A DNA stretch of 64,000 bases from Alkalihalobacillus sp. CinArs1 (GCF_947387515.1 NZ_CANDOB010000002.1:434001-498000); one strand, 5' to 3'; numbered from the stretch's first letter, positions 7,442-16,766 are shown. Program-made: numbers and translations. The notes: a model not told the origin generated them from the letters alone.

Positions 7442-10093
7442 TTGAAACAAAAAAAAGTATACGTCGTACCGCACTCCCACTGGGACCGTGAGTGGTATTT
7501 CACAATAGAAGATTCGAACCTTTTACTCGTTGAAAATATGGATCGCTTGATGGACGTGATGGAAAACGACTCGCATTACACGGGCTACGTGTTCGACGCG
7601 CAGTCTTCCATCATCGATGAATATTTACGCATTCGACCAGAGGAAAAAGAGCGCCTTAGCACGTTGATCAAAGAAAAGCGGATCTACGTAGGACCGTGGT
7701 ACACACAGGCAGATTCGCTCCTCGTAAACAAAGAGTCGCTCATACGGAATCTGCTTTACGGAACGCGAATCGCAGAAAAAATGGGTCACAGCATGAACAT
7801 CGGCTACCTCCCAGACATTTTCGGGCAAAACACGTATTTGCCATCGCTATTTAGAGAGTTCGGGATCGACTACAGTATCTTACAGCGTGGTATCTACACG
7901 GATCAGCTGAACGGCGACCTGAACTTTCACTGGACGTCTCCGGACGGTGCGAGCATCAAAGCGAACAACATGTACTTCGGCTATGGACCTGGGAAATTTC
8001 TCTCTTCAGACGATGACTATATGGAAGAGCGCTTGCTTCCGATCTTAGATAAAATTTCAGCGCTGAATAAAAGCACGGATAACCTCTTGCTTCCTTCAGG
8101 CGGTGATCAGGTGCTCGTTCGTGAGCATTTCCCTGAAACCGTGAAGGCGCTGAACGAGAAGGACGACAAGCATGAATACGTGCTGTCAGACTTTGAAACG
8201 TTCATGGAAGAAACGTTTAAGGATGGCGATTTTACAAACGAAATACAGGGCGAACTCATCGCAACTCAGAAATCACGGATCCACAACACGATCCGTTCAC
8301 AGCGCTATGACATCAAGAAGTTGAACGACATCGCTGAGAAGAAGATCATCAACGAACTCGAGCCGCTTGGAAGCATCGCGAGTACGCTTGGCTTCAAGTA
8401 TCCGAAAGCATGGCTCGATGAGATGTGGAAGATGCTGTTCGACGTCCACGCCCACGACAGCATCGGCGGATGTAACTCTGACGATACGAATCAGGAGATC
8501 GTAAACCGACTAACAAAAGTCATCCGCATGGCCGACGGTTGCTTGAACCTACTGAAAAAGCAGATGACAGAAGCGGTGAGCCGAAAGCTCGGAAAAGACG
8601 CCGTACTCGTTTTGTTCCACCTGCTGCCGAGTCCGTTTGAAGGCTCACAGAAGGCGGTTCTTTTCACAAGAGAGAAGGAGCTTTCAGTGAAGACGATGAA
8701 TGGGGAAAACGTTCCGTTCGATACGCTGAATCAAGAGTATATTAGCGGTGGAAAGACGATCGTCGTGACGGCTGAGGGTGAAAAGCAGGTGGAAGCACCT
8801 GGCTACTACAGAAGTGAAGTGCTCCTTCATGAACTTGAGCTGCCTGCGATGGGGTATCAGACGTATGAAGTGGTTGAAGGTGAAGGAGTTACCGCGAGCG
8901 TAGAAACTGAGAAAGAAATTGAAAACGAGGCGTTCTCGATCAGCGAGGAAAACGGTACGCTTCTACTTCACATCAAAGCGAACGATGTGACGATTCCGAA
9001 CTTCCTGCGCTTTGAAGACGTTGCGGACGCAGGTGATTCATATGACTTCTCCCCGTTAGATGGCGACGAGCCGATCTTCACTTCTGAAGTGGATCGAGTT
9101 TCTGTTACGAAGCACGCTCGCGTAGAAGTGATGGATGTTCAGCATTCGCTAACGGTACCAGCTGATCTTGAAGAGCGAAAAGCTGGCATCACGACGAAAG
9201 AGCTCGTGATTCGCTCAAGCTTCGAGCTTCACCAAAACGAAGCGTTCATTCGAGTGAACCATCACATCGACAACGACGTGAAAGACCACAGAGTAAGCGT
9301 GCTGCTAAAAACGTCGCTTGAAAAACCGGAGAACTCTTTCGGTGATCAAGGATTCAGCTTGATTCAGCGCCCGACGGTTAACCCGTACATGGCGAACTGG
9401 AGAGAGCAGAAGTTCGCAGAAGCACCTGTCCCGATCTATCCGCTCGAAAACCTTGCTGGTGCGACGAATGGCGAGCTAACGTCAGCTGTTGTGACAAAAG
9501 GGATCAAAGAGTATCAGCTTTTAAAAGAAACAGGAGAACTCGCGCTAACCCTATTCAGAAGCGTTGGCCTGCTTGGAAGAGACAACCTCGCATGGCGTCC
9601 TGGTCGCGCATCAGGGATCAACAACAAAGTCGTGTATACACCTGACGCCGAGATGCAGGGCGAGATGACGTTCGAATACGCGCTTCATTTTGCAGAAGGA
9701 TTCGATGAGTCTTCACTATTCCGTCTCGTCGATCAGTACAACGACCACGGTGTGAGCTATCAGAAGCAAAACCTGAACACATTTGAAGAGCGATTGGATC
9801 GCTTTGAAATTCCGTATCCGGTCGATGCGCTGCCAACAGAATTCAGCTTGTTGAACGCTTCGAACGAGAATGTTTTCTTTAGCTCGATAAAACAAGCGTA
9901 CGATGATCAAAATCTTATTCTTCGCCTGTTTAACCCGACGAACGAAGAACAGCTCGTTGCGCTAACGAGTGATTCGATCGAGTCGATCATGCAAACGAAG
10001 CTCGATGAAAAGGATGGAAACGTGATCGAAGGCGACGTAACAGTAGCGCCGAAAGGGTATGTGACGCTTAACGTAAAGGTGGATGTGCGATGA
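7442..10093 (+). CDS. mngB: Alpha-mannosidase GH38, mannosylglycerate hydrolase type
   Basis: 883-residue glycoside hydrolase of family 38. The N-terminal catalytic domain shows zinc ligands in PHSHWDREW (residues 10-18), the nucleophile aspartate in GYLPDIFGQ (D125), and the DVHAHDSIGGCNSDDT motif near residue 340; beta-rich domains follow to the C-terminus. Family members that work with a PTS hydrolyse phosphorylated mannosides: E. coli MngB (877 aa) cleaves 2-O-(6-phospho-alpha-mannosyl)-D-glycerate to mannose 6-phosphate and glycerate. Length and operon context match this. It starts at TTG 7442 behind CTGGAGGG, and its stop overlaps the next gene's ATG by four bases, indicating translational coupling. 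No signal peptide, so cytoplasmic. Confidence 0.88.
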   Translation: MKQKKVYVVPHSHWDREWYFTIEDSNLLLVENMDRLMDVMENDSHYTGYVFDAQSSIIDEYLRIRPEEKERLSTLIKEKRIYVGPWYTQADSLLVNKESLIRNLLYGTRIAEKMGHSMNIGYLPDIFGQNTYLPSLFREFGIDYSILQRGIYTDQLNGDLNFHWTSPDGASIKANNMYFGYGPGKFLSSDDDYMEERLLPILDKISALNKSTDNLLLPSGGDQVLVREHFPETVKALNEKDDKHEYVLSDFETFMEETFKDGDFTNEIQGELIATQKSRIHNTIRSQRYDIKKLNDIAEKKIINELEPLGSIASTLGFKYPKAWLDEMWKMLFDVHAHDSIGGCNSDDTNQEIVNRLTKVIRMADGCLNLLKKQMTEAVSRKLGKDAVLVLFHLLPSPFEGSQKAVLFTREKELSVKTMNGENVPFDTLNQEYISGGKTIVVTAEGEKQVEAPGYYRSEVLLHELELPAMGYQTYEVVEGEGVTASVETEKEIENEAFSISEENGTLLLHIKANDVTIPNFLRFEDVADAGDSYDFSPLDGDEPIFTSEVDRVSVTKHARVEVMDVQHSLTVPADLEERKAGITTKELVIRSSFELHQNEAFIRVNHHIDNDVKDHRVSVLLKTSLEKPENSFGDQGFSLIQRPTVNPYMANWREQKFAEAPVPIYPLENLAGATNGELTSAVVTKGIKEYQLLKETGELALTLFRSVGLLGRDNLAWRPGRASGINNKVVYTPDAEMQGEMTFEYALHFAEGFDESSLFRLVDQYNDHGVSYQKQNLNTFEERLDRFEIPYPVDALPTEFSLLNASNENVFFSSIKQAYDDQNLILRLFNPTNEEQLVALTSDSIESIMQTKLDEKDGNVIEGDVTVAPKGYVTLNVKVDVR

Positions 10094-11754
10094 AGTTTAA
10101 AGAGAAGGTCGAGAGTTTACTCCAAACCATTTATGGTGAGGAGTATTCTCCGTCATACAAAGAAGAAATCGTGAACATCGTCGAGGAATGGAAGAAGAAG
10201 GATTGGAAGGACATTTCTCCATTAACAGAGAAGAACGTGTACCTCATTACGTATGGAGACGCGATTCGTCAGGGTGATGAGCCTACGCTTCAGACGCTCA
10301 ATACGTTTATAAACGAATACGCAAAAAATGAGATCACGGACGTTCATCTGCTGCCGATGTTCCCGTATACGTCTGACGATGGGTTTTCGGTTGTGGATTA
10401 CCGTGAGATTCATCCGGATCTAGGCGACTGGTCTGATGTCGAGCGTCTTTCAGAGAACTACCGTCTTATGTTTGATTTCGTGACGAACCACATGTCGAAA
10501 TCAAGCAAGTGGTTTCAAGGGTACTTGAACGATGATCCGACGTATGCGAACTATTTTATCCGTGAAGAAGAAGGTTTCGATGCGTCGAACGTTGTTCGTC
10601 CGCGTACGTCCCCCCTTTTCCATCAGTACGAAAACGGTAAAACAGCATGGACAACCTTCAGTGAAGATCAGGTCGACATCAACTTCAGGCATTTCCCAGC
10701 GTTACTTGAGATGACGACGATACTGCTAGAGTATGCGTATCGCGGCGGGACGAGCATCCGACTCGATGCGATCGGGTTTATGTGGAAGGAATCCGGCACA
10801 ACGTCGATCCACCTGCCGCAGACGCATGCGATCATTCAGTTGTGGCGTGAACTGTTAGAAGAGCTTGAGCTCAACACGATTCTCATCACGGAGACGAACG
10901 TTCCGCACAAAGAGAACATCAGCTATTTCGGTAACGGAGAAAACGAAGCGCATATGGTGTATCAGTTCTCGCTGCCGCCACTCGTGCTCCACACGTTCAC
11001 AACACATAACACCCGTACGCTCACGGACTGGGCGAAAACGATCGGTAAAGTGTCTGATCAAGCGACGTACTTCAATTTTCTCGCGAGTCACGACGGCATC
11101 GGTATGCGTCCGACGGAAGGAATTTTAGAAGAAGAAGAGCGGGTTGCGCTTGCGGATAAAGTGCTAGCGAACGGTGGACGCGTTTCGTATAAAAGTAACC
11201 CTGACGGCACAGAGTCACCATATGAGCTGAACATCAATTACATGGATGCGCTCATCAATTCTGATGAGCAAGATGAAGATACGCAGATTCAAAAAATGCT
11301 AGCTGCGCACTCGATTCTCTTTTCAGTGATGGGTGTCCCAGCCGTTTACTACCATTCTCTGCTAGGTTCTGAGAATGATGATGAGGGACTGGAGTCTTCT
11401 GGGATCAACCGACGGATCAATCGTGAAAAGTTTCAGTATGATGCACTTGTTGAAGAGTTAGAGTCGTCAAAGAGGCGTCATGATGTTTTCAATGGTATGA
11501 AAAACTTGATTCGTCTTCGCCAGAATGAACCAGCATTTTCTCCTTTCGCAGAACAAGAAATCATCGACGTGGACGAAAAGGTATTTTCATTGATTCGTAG
11601 AAGTGAAGGTGATGAGGTTCTGTTCGTTGTGAATGCAGCGAATGAGGAGGTTTCGGTCGAACTTCCGTATGGTGGGCATGATGTAATCAGTAAGAAAAAC
11701 GTTGAGAAGTCTATCACACTATCTCCTTATCAATACATGTGGATTAAATCGTAA
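10090..11754 (+). CDS. GH13_18 phosphorylase, probable glucosylglycerate phosphorylase
   Basis: 554-residue alpha-amylase superfamily enzyme of the sucrose-phosphorylase subgroup. The nucleophile lies in SIRLDAIGF (D226), the acid/base in LITETNVPH (E268) and the third carboxylate in SHDGIG. The family converts glucosides plus phosphate to glucose 1-phosphate; characterised members use sucrose, glucosylglycerol or glucosylglycerate (E. coli YcjM acts on glucosylglycerate). With a mannosylglycerate hydrolase upstream and a glycerate kinase downstream, glucosylglycerate is the best prediction; sucrose phosphorylase is the main alternative. It overlaps the previous gene by four bases and ends 11 bases before the next. 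No signal peptide. Confidence 0.8.
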   Translation: MKFKEKVESLLQTIYGEEYSPSYKEEIVNIVEEWKKKDWKDISPLTEKNVYLITYGDAIRQGDEPTLQTLNTFINEYAKNEITDVHLLPMFPYTSDDGFSVVDYREIHPDLGDWSDVERLSENYRLMFDFVTNHMSKSSKWFQGYLNDDPTYANYFIREEEGFDASNVVRPRTSPLFHQYENGKTAWTTFSEDQVDINFRHFPALLEMTTILLEYAYRGGTSIRLDAIGFMWKESGTTSIHLPQTHAIIQLWRELLEELELNTILITETNVPHKENISYFGNGENEAHMVYQFSLPPLVLHTFTTHNTRTLTDWAKTIGKVSDQATYFNFLASHDGIGMRPTEGILEEEERVALADKVLANGGRVSYKSNPDGTESPYELNINYMDALINSDEQDEDTQIQKMLAAHSILFSVMGVPAVYYHSLLGSENDDEGLESSGINRRINREKFQYDALVEELESSKRRHDVFNGMKNLIRLRQNEPAFSPFAEQEIIDVDEKVFSLIRRSEGDEVLFVVNAANEEVSVELPYGGHDVISKKNVEKSITLSPYQYMWIKS

Positions 11755-11765
11755 AGGGTGATGAA

Positions 11766-12908
11766 ATGAACATCGTCATCGCACCAGATTCATTTAAAGA
11801 GAGTTTAACAGCGAAAGAAGTGTGCGACGCTGTACAAAAGGGGTTTCTGAAGGTGTATCCTGAAGCCTCCTTTACACATCTTCCTGTCGGAGATGGTGGT
11901 GAAGGAACGGTTCAATCGGTCGTCGATGCGACAGAGGGTAAGATCGTCACGCAAGAAGTCACAGGTCCACTTGGAAAAAAGATAGAAGCCTTCTACGGAA
12001 TAACGGGTGACGGGAAGACAGCGATCATCGAGATGGCAGCTGCTTCTGGGCTTCATCTCGTTCCAAGAGGTGAGCGGAACCCGCTCGTGACGACGACGTT
12101 TGGAACCGGTGAACTGATTCTAGGCGCACTGAATCACGGTGTCGAACGAATCGTGCTCGGTCTCGGAGGCTCCGCGACGAACGATGGTGGCGCAGGCATG
12201 GCACAGGCTCTCGGTGTTAGGTTGCTAGATTCAAAGGGTGAAGAACTGCCTTTTGGGGGCGAAGCATTAGCGAAACTTCATTCCATCGATGCGACTAGAC
12301 TCGATAGCCGCTTGAAAGAAGTTTCGATCGAAGCTGCGTGTGATGTGACGAACCCATTGACGGGGGAAAGCGGTGCATCTGCCGTATTCGGGCCGCAAAA
12401 AGGAGCTACACCAGAGATGGTTAGCGAACTAGATGCGTGTCTTGCTCATTACGCGAAAGTAATTCAGAGAGACTTAGGGAAATCCGTTGGTGACAAGAGC
12501 GGTGCTGGGGCGGCCGGAGGGCTTGGTGCTGGCATCCTCGCTTTTCTTGACGGAGAATTACGTAGCGGTATCGACCTAGTGCTCGATGTAATTGGATTTG
12601 AAAACCGCATCAACGGTGCTGACCTTTTAATAACAGGAGAGGGACGCATCGATTCACAGACGATTCATGGAAAAGCGCCGGTTGGTGTTGCAAAACGAGC
12701 GAAGGCGCTTCAGCCTAACCTACCAGTCATTGCGATTGCAGGAAGTATTGGAGAGGGTTATGAAGCGGTCTTTGATCACGGCATCGATGCCGCATTTAGC
12801 GTGGTGAATGGTGTGGTGACGCTTGATGAGGCGCTTCGGAATGGAGCTCTGAATGTGGAGAGGACTGCGGAGAATGTTGCGCGAGTATTGAAGGTTAATA
12901 GAAAGTGA
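11766..12908 (+). CDS. glxK: Glycerate kinase (GarK/GlxK family)
   Basis: 380 residues beginning MNIVIAPDSFKESLTAKEVCDAV, the conserved family N-terminus, followed by PVGDGGEGTVQSVV, LGLGGSATNDGGAGMAQALG and GAAGGLGAGILAFL. These are type-II glycerate kinases that make 2-phosphoglycerate (bacterial GarK family) in the cytoplasm. Glycerate is the common product of mannosylglycerate hydrolysis and glucosylglycerate phosphorolysis, so this enzyme closes the pathway into lower glycolysis. It has a GGGTGATGAA leader 11 bases past the previous stop and is the last gene of the operon. Confidence 0.92.
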   Translation: MNIVIAPDSFKESLTAKEVCDAVQKGFLKVYPEASFTHLPVGDGGEGTVQSVVDATEGKIVTQEVTGPLGKKIEAFYGITGDGKTAIIEMAAASGLHLVPRGERNPLVTTTFGTGELILGALNHGVERIVLGLGGSATNDGGAGMAQALGVRLLDSKGEELPFGGEALAKLHSIDATRLDSRLKEVSIEAACDVTNPLTGESGASAVFGPQKGATPEMVSELDACLAHYAKVIQRDLGKSVGDKSGAGAAGGLGAGILAFLDGELRSGIDLVLDVIGFENRINGADLLITGEGRIDSQTIHGKAPVGVAKRAKALQPNLPVIAIAGSIGEGYEAVFDHGIDAAFSVVNGVVTLDEALRNGALNVERTAENVARVLKVNRK

Positions 12909-12983
12909 TTATAAGAAGATAAATTGAGGGAAGAGCAGGCACTGGGGTATCTAGTTAGTGACCCTCTTGTTCACCTTTCAAGA

Positions 12984-13019
12984 ATCAGGCAGCCAAAAAA
13001 GCTGCCTGAATTTTTATTT
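12984..13019 (+). terminator. Terminator of the glycosylglycerate operon
   Basis: TCAGGCAGC pairs with GCTGCCTGA around a CAAAAAA loop and is followed by ATTTTTATTTTT. It lies 75 bases past the glycerate kinase stop. The rest of the 12909-13167 gap holds the promoter of the next operon. Confidence 0.85.
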
Positions 13020-13097
13020 TTACAGAAGAAACCCCAATAAAAGCGCGCTTCCTCAGCTAATAAGACAGCCCAAAAACAAATATTTACAAAAAACCGA

Positions 13098-13126
13098 TTG
13101 ACTCTTCTAGGATACCAGTGTACTAT
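13098..13126 (+). promoter_or_regulatory. Sigma-A promoter of the ABC/GntR operon
   Basis: TTGACT (13098-13103), exactly 17 bases, then TACTAT (13121-13126), 42 bases before the first gene of the operon. Confidence 0.75.
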
Positions 13127-13140
13127 GTAACTAATACACC
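13117..13140 (+). promoter_or_regulatory. Candidate YtrA-type GntR operator
   Basis: AGTGTA and TACACC half-sites flank the -10 box with a 12-base spacer. This resembles the AGTGTA/TACACT boxes bound by YtrA-family GntR repressors, although the spacing is shorter than in the B. subtilis sites. The operon encodes such a regulator. Confidence 0.5.
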
Positions 13141-13167
13141 AACACATTAATTAAGGGGAGTTGTAAA

Positions 13168-13938
13168 ATGATGAATTGGAGTGGGCTTTTTCGGAAGGAA
13201 TTTCGCGTGACGAGAACGTTTTTATTTGCCGTGATTGCGTTTGACATAGTGATGATGATCGGTATCTTTGTGGCATCAGAAAGATGGGAAGTGCCCTATC
13301 TGACCGCAATAGTTGGAGGCGTACTCGCTTTTATGCACATGTTCTTCCTGCCCATTTACTTATTGATTAGTTTGAACAGTGAAGGACGGAAGCTGCATCT
13401 TTGGCTTCATAATCCACAGTCTGGATCGCGTCTTATTGGCGCAAAAGTGCTGAATGGATTACTCGCACTGTTGATTTCACTCGTTGTTGTCAGTGTTCTG
13501 TCTCTCATAGCGTTTAACCTTGAGACAGCTGACATTGTGCTTCCGATCGACAACGTTTGGCTGCTAGGAGCTTACGTTTTAGCCGTCATTTTGGCAGGTG
13601 CCCTCACGATGGGGATTTGGGTTACCTTTTATTGGACGGCGTATCAAGTGTTGAAAACGTATATCGGGCGCTGGGCGCTGCTTGTTGTTCTTGTGCTCAT
13701 CGGTTTAATCAGCTGGTTTGGAGGATGGTTTAGCGGAACGCGTGCTGGAGAAGCATTGATGGACTGGGGTTACGTTCAATTTCCGTCTCCATTAAGTATG
13801 GAAGTGACGCAGGAAGCGTTTGAAATATCCACGTCTACGGTTCCATTTCCAATTGGAAACGTGATTTTCGATACAATCCTCTTAGTCGTTATTTTCTTCG
13901 TAACAAGTTGGTTACTTGATCGAAAAGTGGAGGTGTAA
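13168..13938 (+). CDS. ABC transporter permease-like membrane protein
   Basis: 256 residues with six predicted helices: LFAVIAFDIVMMIGIFVA, GVLAFMHMFFLPIYLLIS, LLALLISLVVVSVLSLIAF, VWLLGAYVLAVILAGALTMGIW, LLVVLVLIGLISWFGGWF and VIFDTILLVVIFFVTSWLL. The architecture matches ABC-2-like permeases of Ytr-type transporters. AAGGGGAG lies upstream of the ATG pair at 13168/13171. It is the first gene of a three-gene operon with a GntR repressor and an ATPase, the classic arrangement of YtrA-controlled exporters that respond to cell-wall-active agents in B. subtilis. The substrate cannot be read from sequence. Confidence 0.75.
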   Translation: MMNWSGLFRKEFRVTRTFLFAVIAFDIVMMIGIFVASERWEVPYLTAIVGGVLAFMHMFFLPIYLLISLNSEGRKLHLWLHNPQSGSRLIGAKVLNGLLALLISLVVVSVLSLIAFNLETADIVLPIDNVWLLGAYVLAVILAGALTMGIWVTFYWTAYQVLKTYIGRWALLVVLVLIGLISWFGGWFSGTRAGEALMDWGYVQFPSPLSMEVTQEAFEISTSTVPFPIGNVIFDTILLVVIFFVTSWLLDRKVEV

Positions 13939-13941
13939 GGA

Positions 13942-14322
13942 ATGGGAGAAGAGTTTAATCCCTCAAAGCCGATTTACTTGCAGCTCGTAGATCGCATTAG
14001 CTGGGAAATCATTAAAGGCGAAAGGAAAGCCGGTGAAAAGCTTCCTTCTGTAAGGGAAATGGCGATTCAATCGGGTGTGAATCCAAATACAGTGTCACGC
14101 ACTTACAATGAACTGGAGAGGATGGAGATCGTGGAGACAAAACGAGGGCAGGGAACGTTTGTGACCGAGGAAAAAGAAAGGCTTAGCGAACTTCGAGAAG
14201 AGCTGAAGCTCAACCACATCCAGAATTTTATTGAAGAAATGAAGCAGATGGGATTTTCATCAGAAGATATGATCGATGGCATCAGAACGTACGTCACGAA
14301 TGAAAAGGAGAATAACGCATGA
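13942..14322 (+). CDS. GntR family regulator, YtrA subfamily
   Basis: 126 residues: an N-terminal winged helix (PIYLQLVDRISWEIIKGERKAGEKLPSVREMAIQ is the signature region, then NPNTVSRTYNELERMEIVETKRGQGTFV) and a short C-terminal helical dimerisation part of about 50 residues. The short tail defines the YtrA subgroup, which controls ABC transporter operons and binds no known small ligand. It starts three bases after the permease stop and overlaps the ATPase start by four bases, so the three are translationally coupled. It probably represses its own operon through the AGTGTA/TACACC element. Confidence 0.88.
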   Translation: MGEEFNPSKPIYLQLVDRISWEIIKGERKAGEKLPSVREMAIQSGVNPNTVSRTYNELERMEIVETKRGQGTFVTEEKERLSELREELKLNHIQNFIEEMKQMGFSSEDMIDGIRTYVTNEKENNA

Positions 14323-15017
14323 TTACTTTTGAGAACGTATCGAAACGGTATTTAACAAAACGTGCCCTGTCAGATGTGAATGTAACGATCCCAGAAGGAA
14401 AGCTCATCGGTCTCGTTGGATCGAACGGCAGCGGGAAATCGACGTTTATGAAGATGATCGCAGGCCTTGTTGGACCTACTGAAGGAAACGTAACGATCGA
14501 CGAAGTGCCTGTCACGAGGCGAACAGCAGATAAAGTTGCATACCTCTCAGAGTTAGATGAATATTACTCCTTTTATTCTGTGAAAGAAACGATCTCCTTC
14601 TTTGCAAGTCAGTTCGCTGATTTTAATACAGAAAAGGCATTCGAAATTCTTGATTTTATGGAAGTTGATCGCGAACAGAAGGTAAAGCATCTCTCGAAAG
14701 GGAACCGCGGAAGGGTGAAGATCGCCCTCACGCTTGCGCGAGATGTTCCGATCATTCTAATGGATGAGCCGCTATCCGGACTTGACCCTATGGTAAGAGA
14801 TTCAATTGTAAAAGGGTTGCTTTCTTTTATTGATCTAGAAAAACAAACCGTTATCATCACGACGCACGAAGTGGCGGAGATCGAGCCGTTGCTCGAGATG
14901 GTCATTGCGATTCGAAATGGGAAAGTTCTTGCGCTTGAAGACGTTGAAACAATTCGTGAGCGCGATGGCATGAGAATCGTCGATTGGTTGAAGAAGCAGT
15001 ATCAAGCGGAGGCTTGA
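14319..15017 (+). CDS. ABC transporter ATP-binding protein
   Basis: 232-residue ATPase subunit with Walker A GLVGSNGSGKST (about residues 32-43), signature LSKGNRGRVKIALTLAR, Walker B IILMDEPLSGLD and H-loop TTHEV. The signature is LSKGN rather than the usual LSGGQ, a variation common in YtrB/YhaQ-like ABC-2 ATPases. It pairs with the permease at 13168. The start overlaps the regulator stop (ATGA). A strong terminator follows. Confidence 0.9.
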   Translation: MITFENVSKRYLTKRALSDVNVTIPEGKLIGLVGSNGSGKSTFMKMIAGLVGPTEGNVTIDEVPVTRRTADKVAYLSELDEYYSFYSVKETISFFASQFADFNTEKAFEILDFMEVDREQKVKHLSKGNRGRVKIALTLARDVPIILMDEPLSGLDPMVRDSIVKGLLSFIDLEKQTVIITTHEVAEIEPLLEMVIAIRNGKVLALEDVETIRERDGMRIVDWLKKQYQAEA

Positions 15018-15028
15018 TCTACACATCT

Positions 15029-15065
15029 GAGGTGGTCAGGAACATACCTGACCACCTCTTTTTTA
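15029..15065 (+). terminator. Terminator of the ABC/GntR operon
   Basis: GAGGTGGTCAGG and CCTGACCACCTC form a perfect 12-base stem around AACATA, followed by TTTTTT, 12 bases past the ATPase stop. Confidence 0.93.
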
Positions 15066-15140
15066 TCCTACAACACCCAAACAGAACCAATTGTTGTTTT
15101 GGGGTGAGGGGATCTTGAGTGGTCCACTACATCCCGACAG

Positions 15141-15170
15141 TCCCGTTTTATCCCGTTTCATTCTCGTTTT
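15141..15170 (+). promoter_or_regulatory. Tandem 10-bp repeats, candidate upstream activator sites
   Basis: Three consecutive decamers, TCCCGTTTTA, TCCCGTTTCA and TTCTCGTTTT, lie about 60-90 bases upstream of the sigma-54 promoter. One-turn spacing on one face of the helix and the position fit an enhancer for the sigma-54 activator encoded at the end of the operon (inference). Confidence 0.5.
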
Positions 15171-15230
15171 ACTAATCTCTCCAAACAAAGAACCCCCTTT
15201 GTTTTCACCGTTTTTTGAAGAATTAAAATG

Positions 15231-15247
15231 TTGGCACGGAACTTGCT
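15231..15247 (+). promoter_or_regulatory. Sigma-54 (-24/-12) promoter
   Basis: TTGGCACGGAACTTGCT carries GG (15233-15234) and GC (15245-15246) separated by ten bases and matches the TGGCACG-N4-TTGCW consensus for SigL/RpoN very closely. It lies 40 bases before the NhaC-like gene, and the operon encodes a sigma-54-interacting activator, which makes the call strong. Confidence 0.88.
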
Positions 15248-15287
15248 TGTATAAAAGTAGCGGTAAAAATAAAAGGGGGAACTATTC

Positions 15288-16742
15288 ATGAAGAGAAAGC
15301 CAGGATTTTTGTTAGCCATACTTCCAATTGTCTCGATGTTGCTGTTGCTAGGTATTGGGTACGGGGTGTTTCATCTACGTGCTGAGCCATTATTGATTAC
15401 AGCGGCTATCATTGCAGCGATCATCGGAAAGTCACTTGGCGTGTCGTGGAATGAGATGCAGGATGGCATAGTCGAAAAGACGGCGAAAGCGATGCCGGCG
15501 ATTCTGATTTTGATCACGGTTGGTGTGTTGATTGGGACGTGGATGTTATCTGGGACGATCCCATTGATGATCTTCTACGGAATTGAACTCATCAATCCTA
15601 GTTACTTGTTGATCACAGCATTCATCGTAACAGCAGTCGTATCGACGTTCACAGGAACGTCTTGGGGCTCTGCGGGTACGATCGGTGTTGCGATCATGGG
15701 GATCGCGATCGTTCAAGGTGTGTCGTTACCGATGACGGCAGGAGCGGTAGTCGCGGGTGCTTACTTTGGTGACAAGCTATCACCACTTTCTGATACAACG
15801 AACCTTGCACCAGCTGCAGCGGGAAGTGAGCTGTATGAGCATATCAGACATATGCTGTACACCTCGATTCCAGCAGCGTTAGTCGGCTTGATTATTTATT
15901 TCTTTGTTGGGAAATCTGCGCTGACGGGTGATAGTGGGAACGAAGAAAAGCTTGAAATGATGACGTCGACGCTAGGGACGATGTTTGATTGGAACATTTT
16001 ATTGATACTACCTGTCATCATCGTGCTCGGTGGGTCGATCATGAAGTTTCCAACGATTCCAGTTATGCTTACGTCTTCCATCGTTGCGATTCTTCTTGGA
16101 CTCGTGTTCCAAGGTGTGACGCTTGAAAGTGCGTTTCTTGCAAGTGTGAATGGATTTAACGTTGAGATGATGGCAGCATCGATGGATCCAGCTACCATTG
16201 CGCCAGAAGTTGCGAACTTGATGAACCGTGGCGGAATGAGTTCAATGATGGGCACCACGCTGATCGCGTTTTGTGCGTTTTCCTTTGCTGGGGTGTTGAG
16301 TAAAATCGGCGCGCTTGAAGTTGTACTTGCAAAGGTTAATGAAAAAGCGAAGTCAACAGGCAGCATGGTCCTTGCGACAGTGCTTTCGTGTATTACGATG
16401 GCGGTCACCACGGGTAGTTCTTATCTATCGATCTTGATTCCAGGTGAACTCTTTAAAAATGTTTACAAAGAGCGAGGTCTTCACGCAAAGAACTTATCTC
16501 GTACGCTTGAGGATTCCGGAACAGTGGTCGTGCCGATCGTGCCATGGTCACTCGCTGGTGTGTACATGTCGAGCACGCTCGGAGTACCGGTTATCGAATA
16601 CTTACCATGGGCAATCATGTGTTACGTCGGATTCATTTTTGCGATCTTGTTCGGGTTCACAGGCTTTTCGATTACAAAAGTAGAGAAACAGCCTGGGGCG
16701 ATGAAGGTCGATTCAGAGCAAGAAGCACAGTATAAAATTTAG
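15288..16742 (+). CDS. nhaC: NhaC-family Na+/H+ antiporter-like transporter
   Basis: 484 residues with about eleven hydrophobic segments. GTSWGSAGTIGVAIMGI, GAVVAGAYFGDKLSPLSDTTNLAPAAAG and TTGSSYLSILIPGELFKNVY are hallmark blocks of the NhaC family, which includes Na+/H+ antiporters and antiporters for organic anions such as malate/lactate (MleN). An AAAAGGGGGA ribosome binding site precedes the ATG. Sigma-54 control and cotranscription with an isoaspartyl dipeptidase argue that it moves an organic amino-acid-related solute, or exchanges it for sodium, rather than serving general pH homeostasis; that is inference. Confidence 0.82.
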   Translation: MKRKPGFLLAILPIVSMLLLLGIGYGVFHLRAEPLLITAAIIAAIIGKSLGVSWNEMQDGIVEKTAKAMPAILILITVGVLIGTWMLSGTIPLMIFYGIELINPSYLLITAFIVTAVVSTFTGTSWGSAGTIGVAIMGIAIVQGVSLPMTAGAVVAGAYFGDKLSPLSDTTNLAPAAAGSELYEHIRHMLYTSIPAALVGLIIYFFVGKSALTGDSGNEEKLEMMTSTLGTMFDWNILLILPVIIVLGGSIMKFPTIPVMLTSSIVAILLGLVFQGVTLESAFLASVNGFNVEMMAASMDPATIAPEVANLMNRGGMSSMMGTTLIAFCAFSFAGVLSKIGALEVVLAKVNEKAKSTGSMVLATVLSCITMAVTTGSSYLSILIPGELFKNVYKERGLHAKNLSRTLEDSGTVVVPIVPWSLAGVYMSSTLGVPVIEYLPWAIMCYVGFIFAILFGFTGFSITKVEKQPGAMKVDSEQEAQYKI

Positions 16743-16766
16743 TACGGGACGACAGGAGGATCATTC

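Noticed and set aside
15091-15291. 66-aa open frame upstream of nhaC
   Set aside because: It overlaps the upstream repeats, the sigma-54 promoter and the start of the NhaC-like gene, and has no ribosome binding site; its proline- and leucine-rich product looks noncoding.
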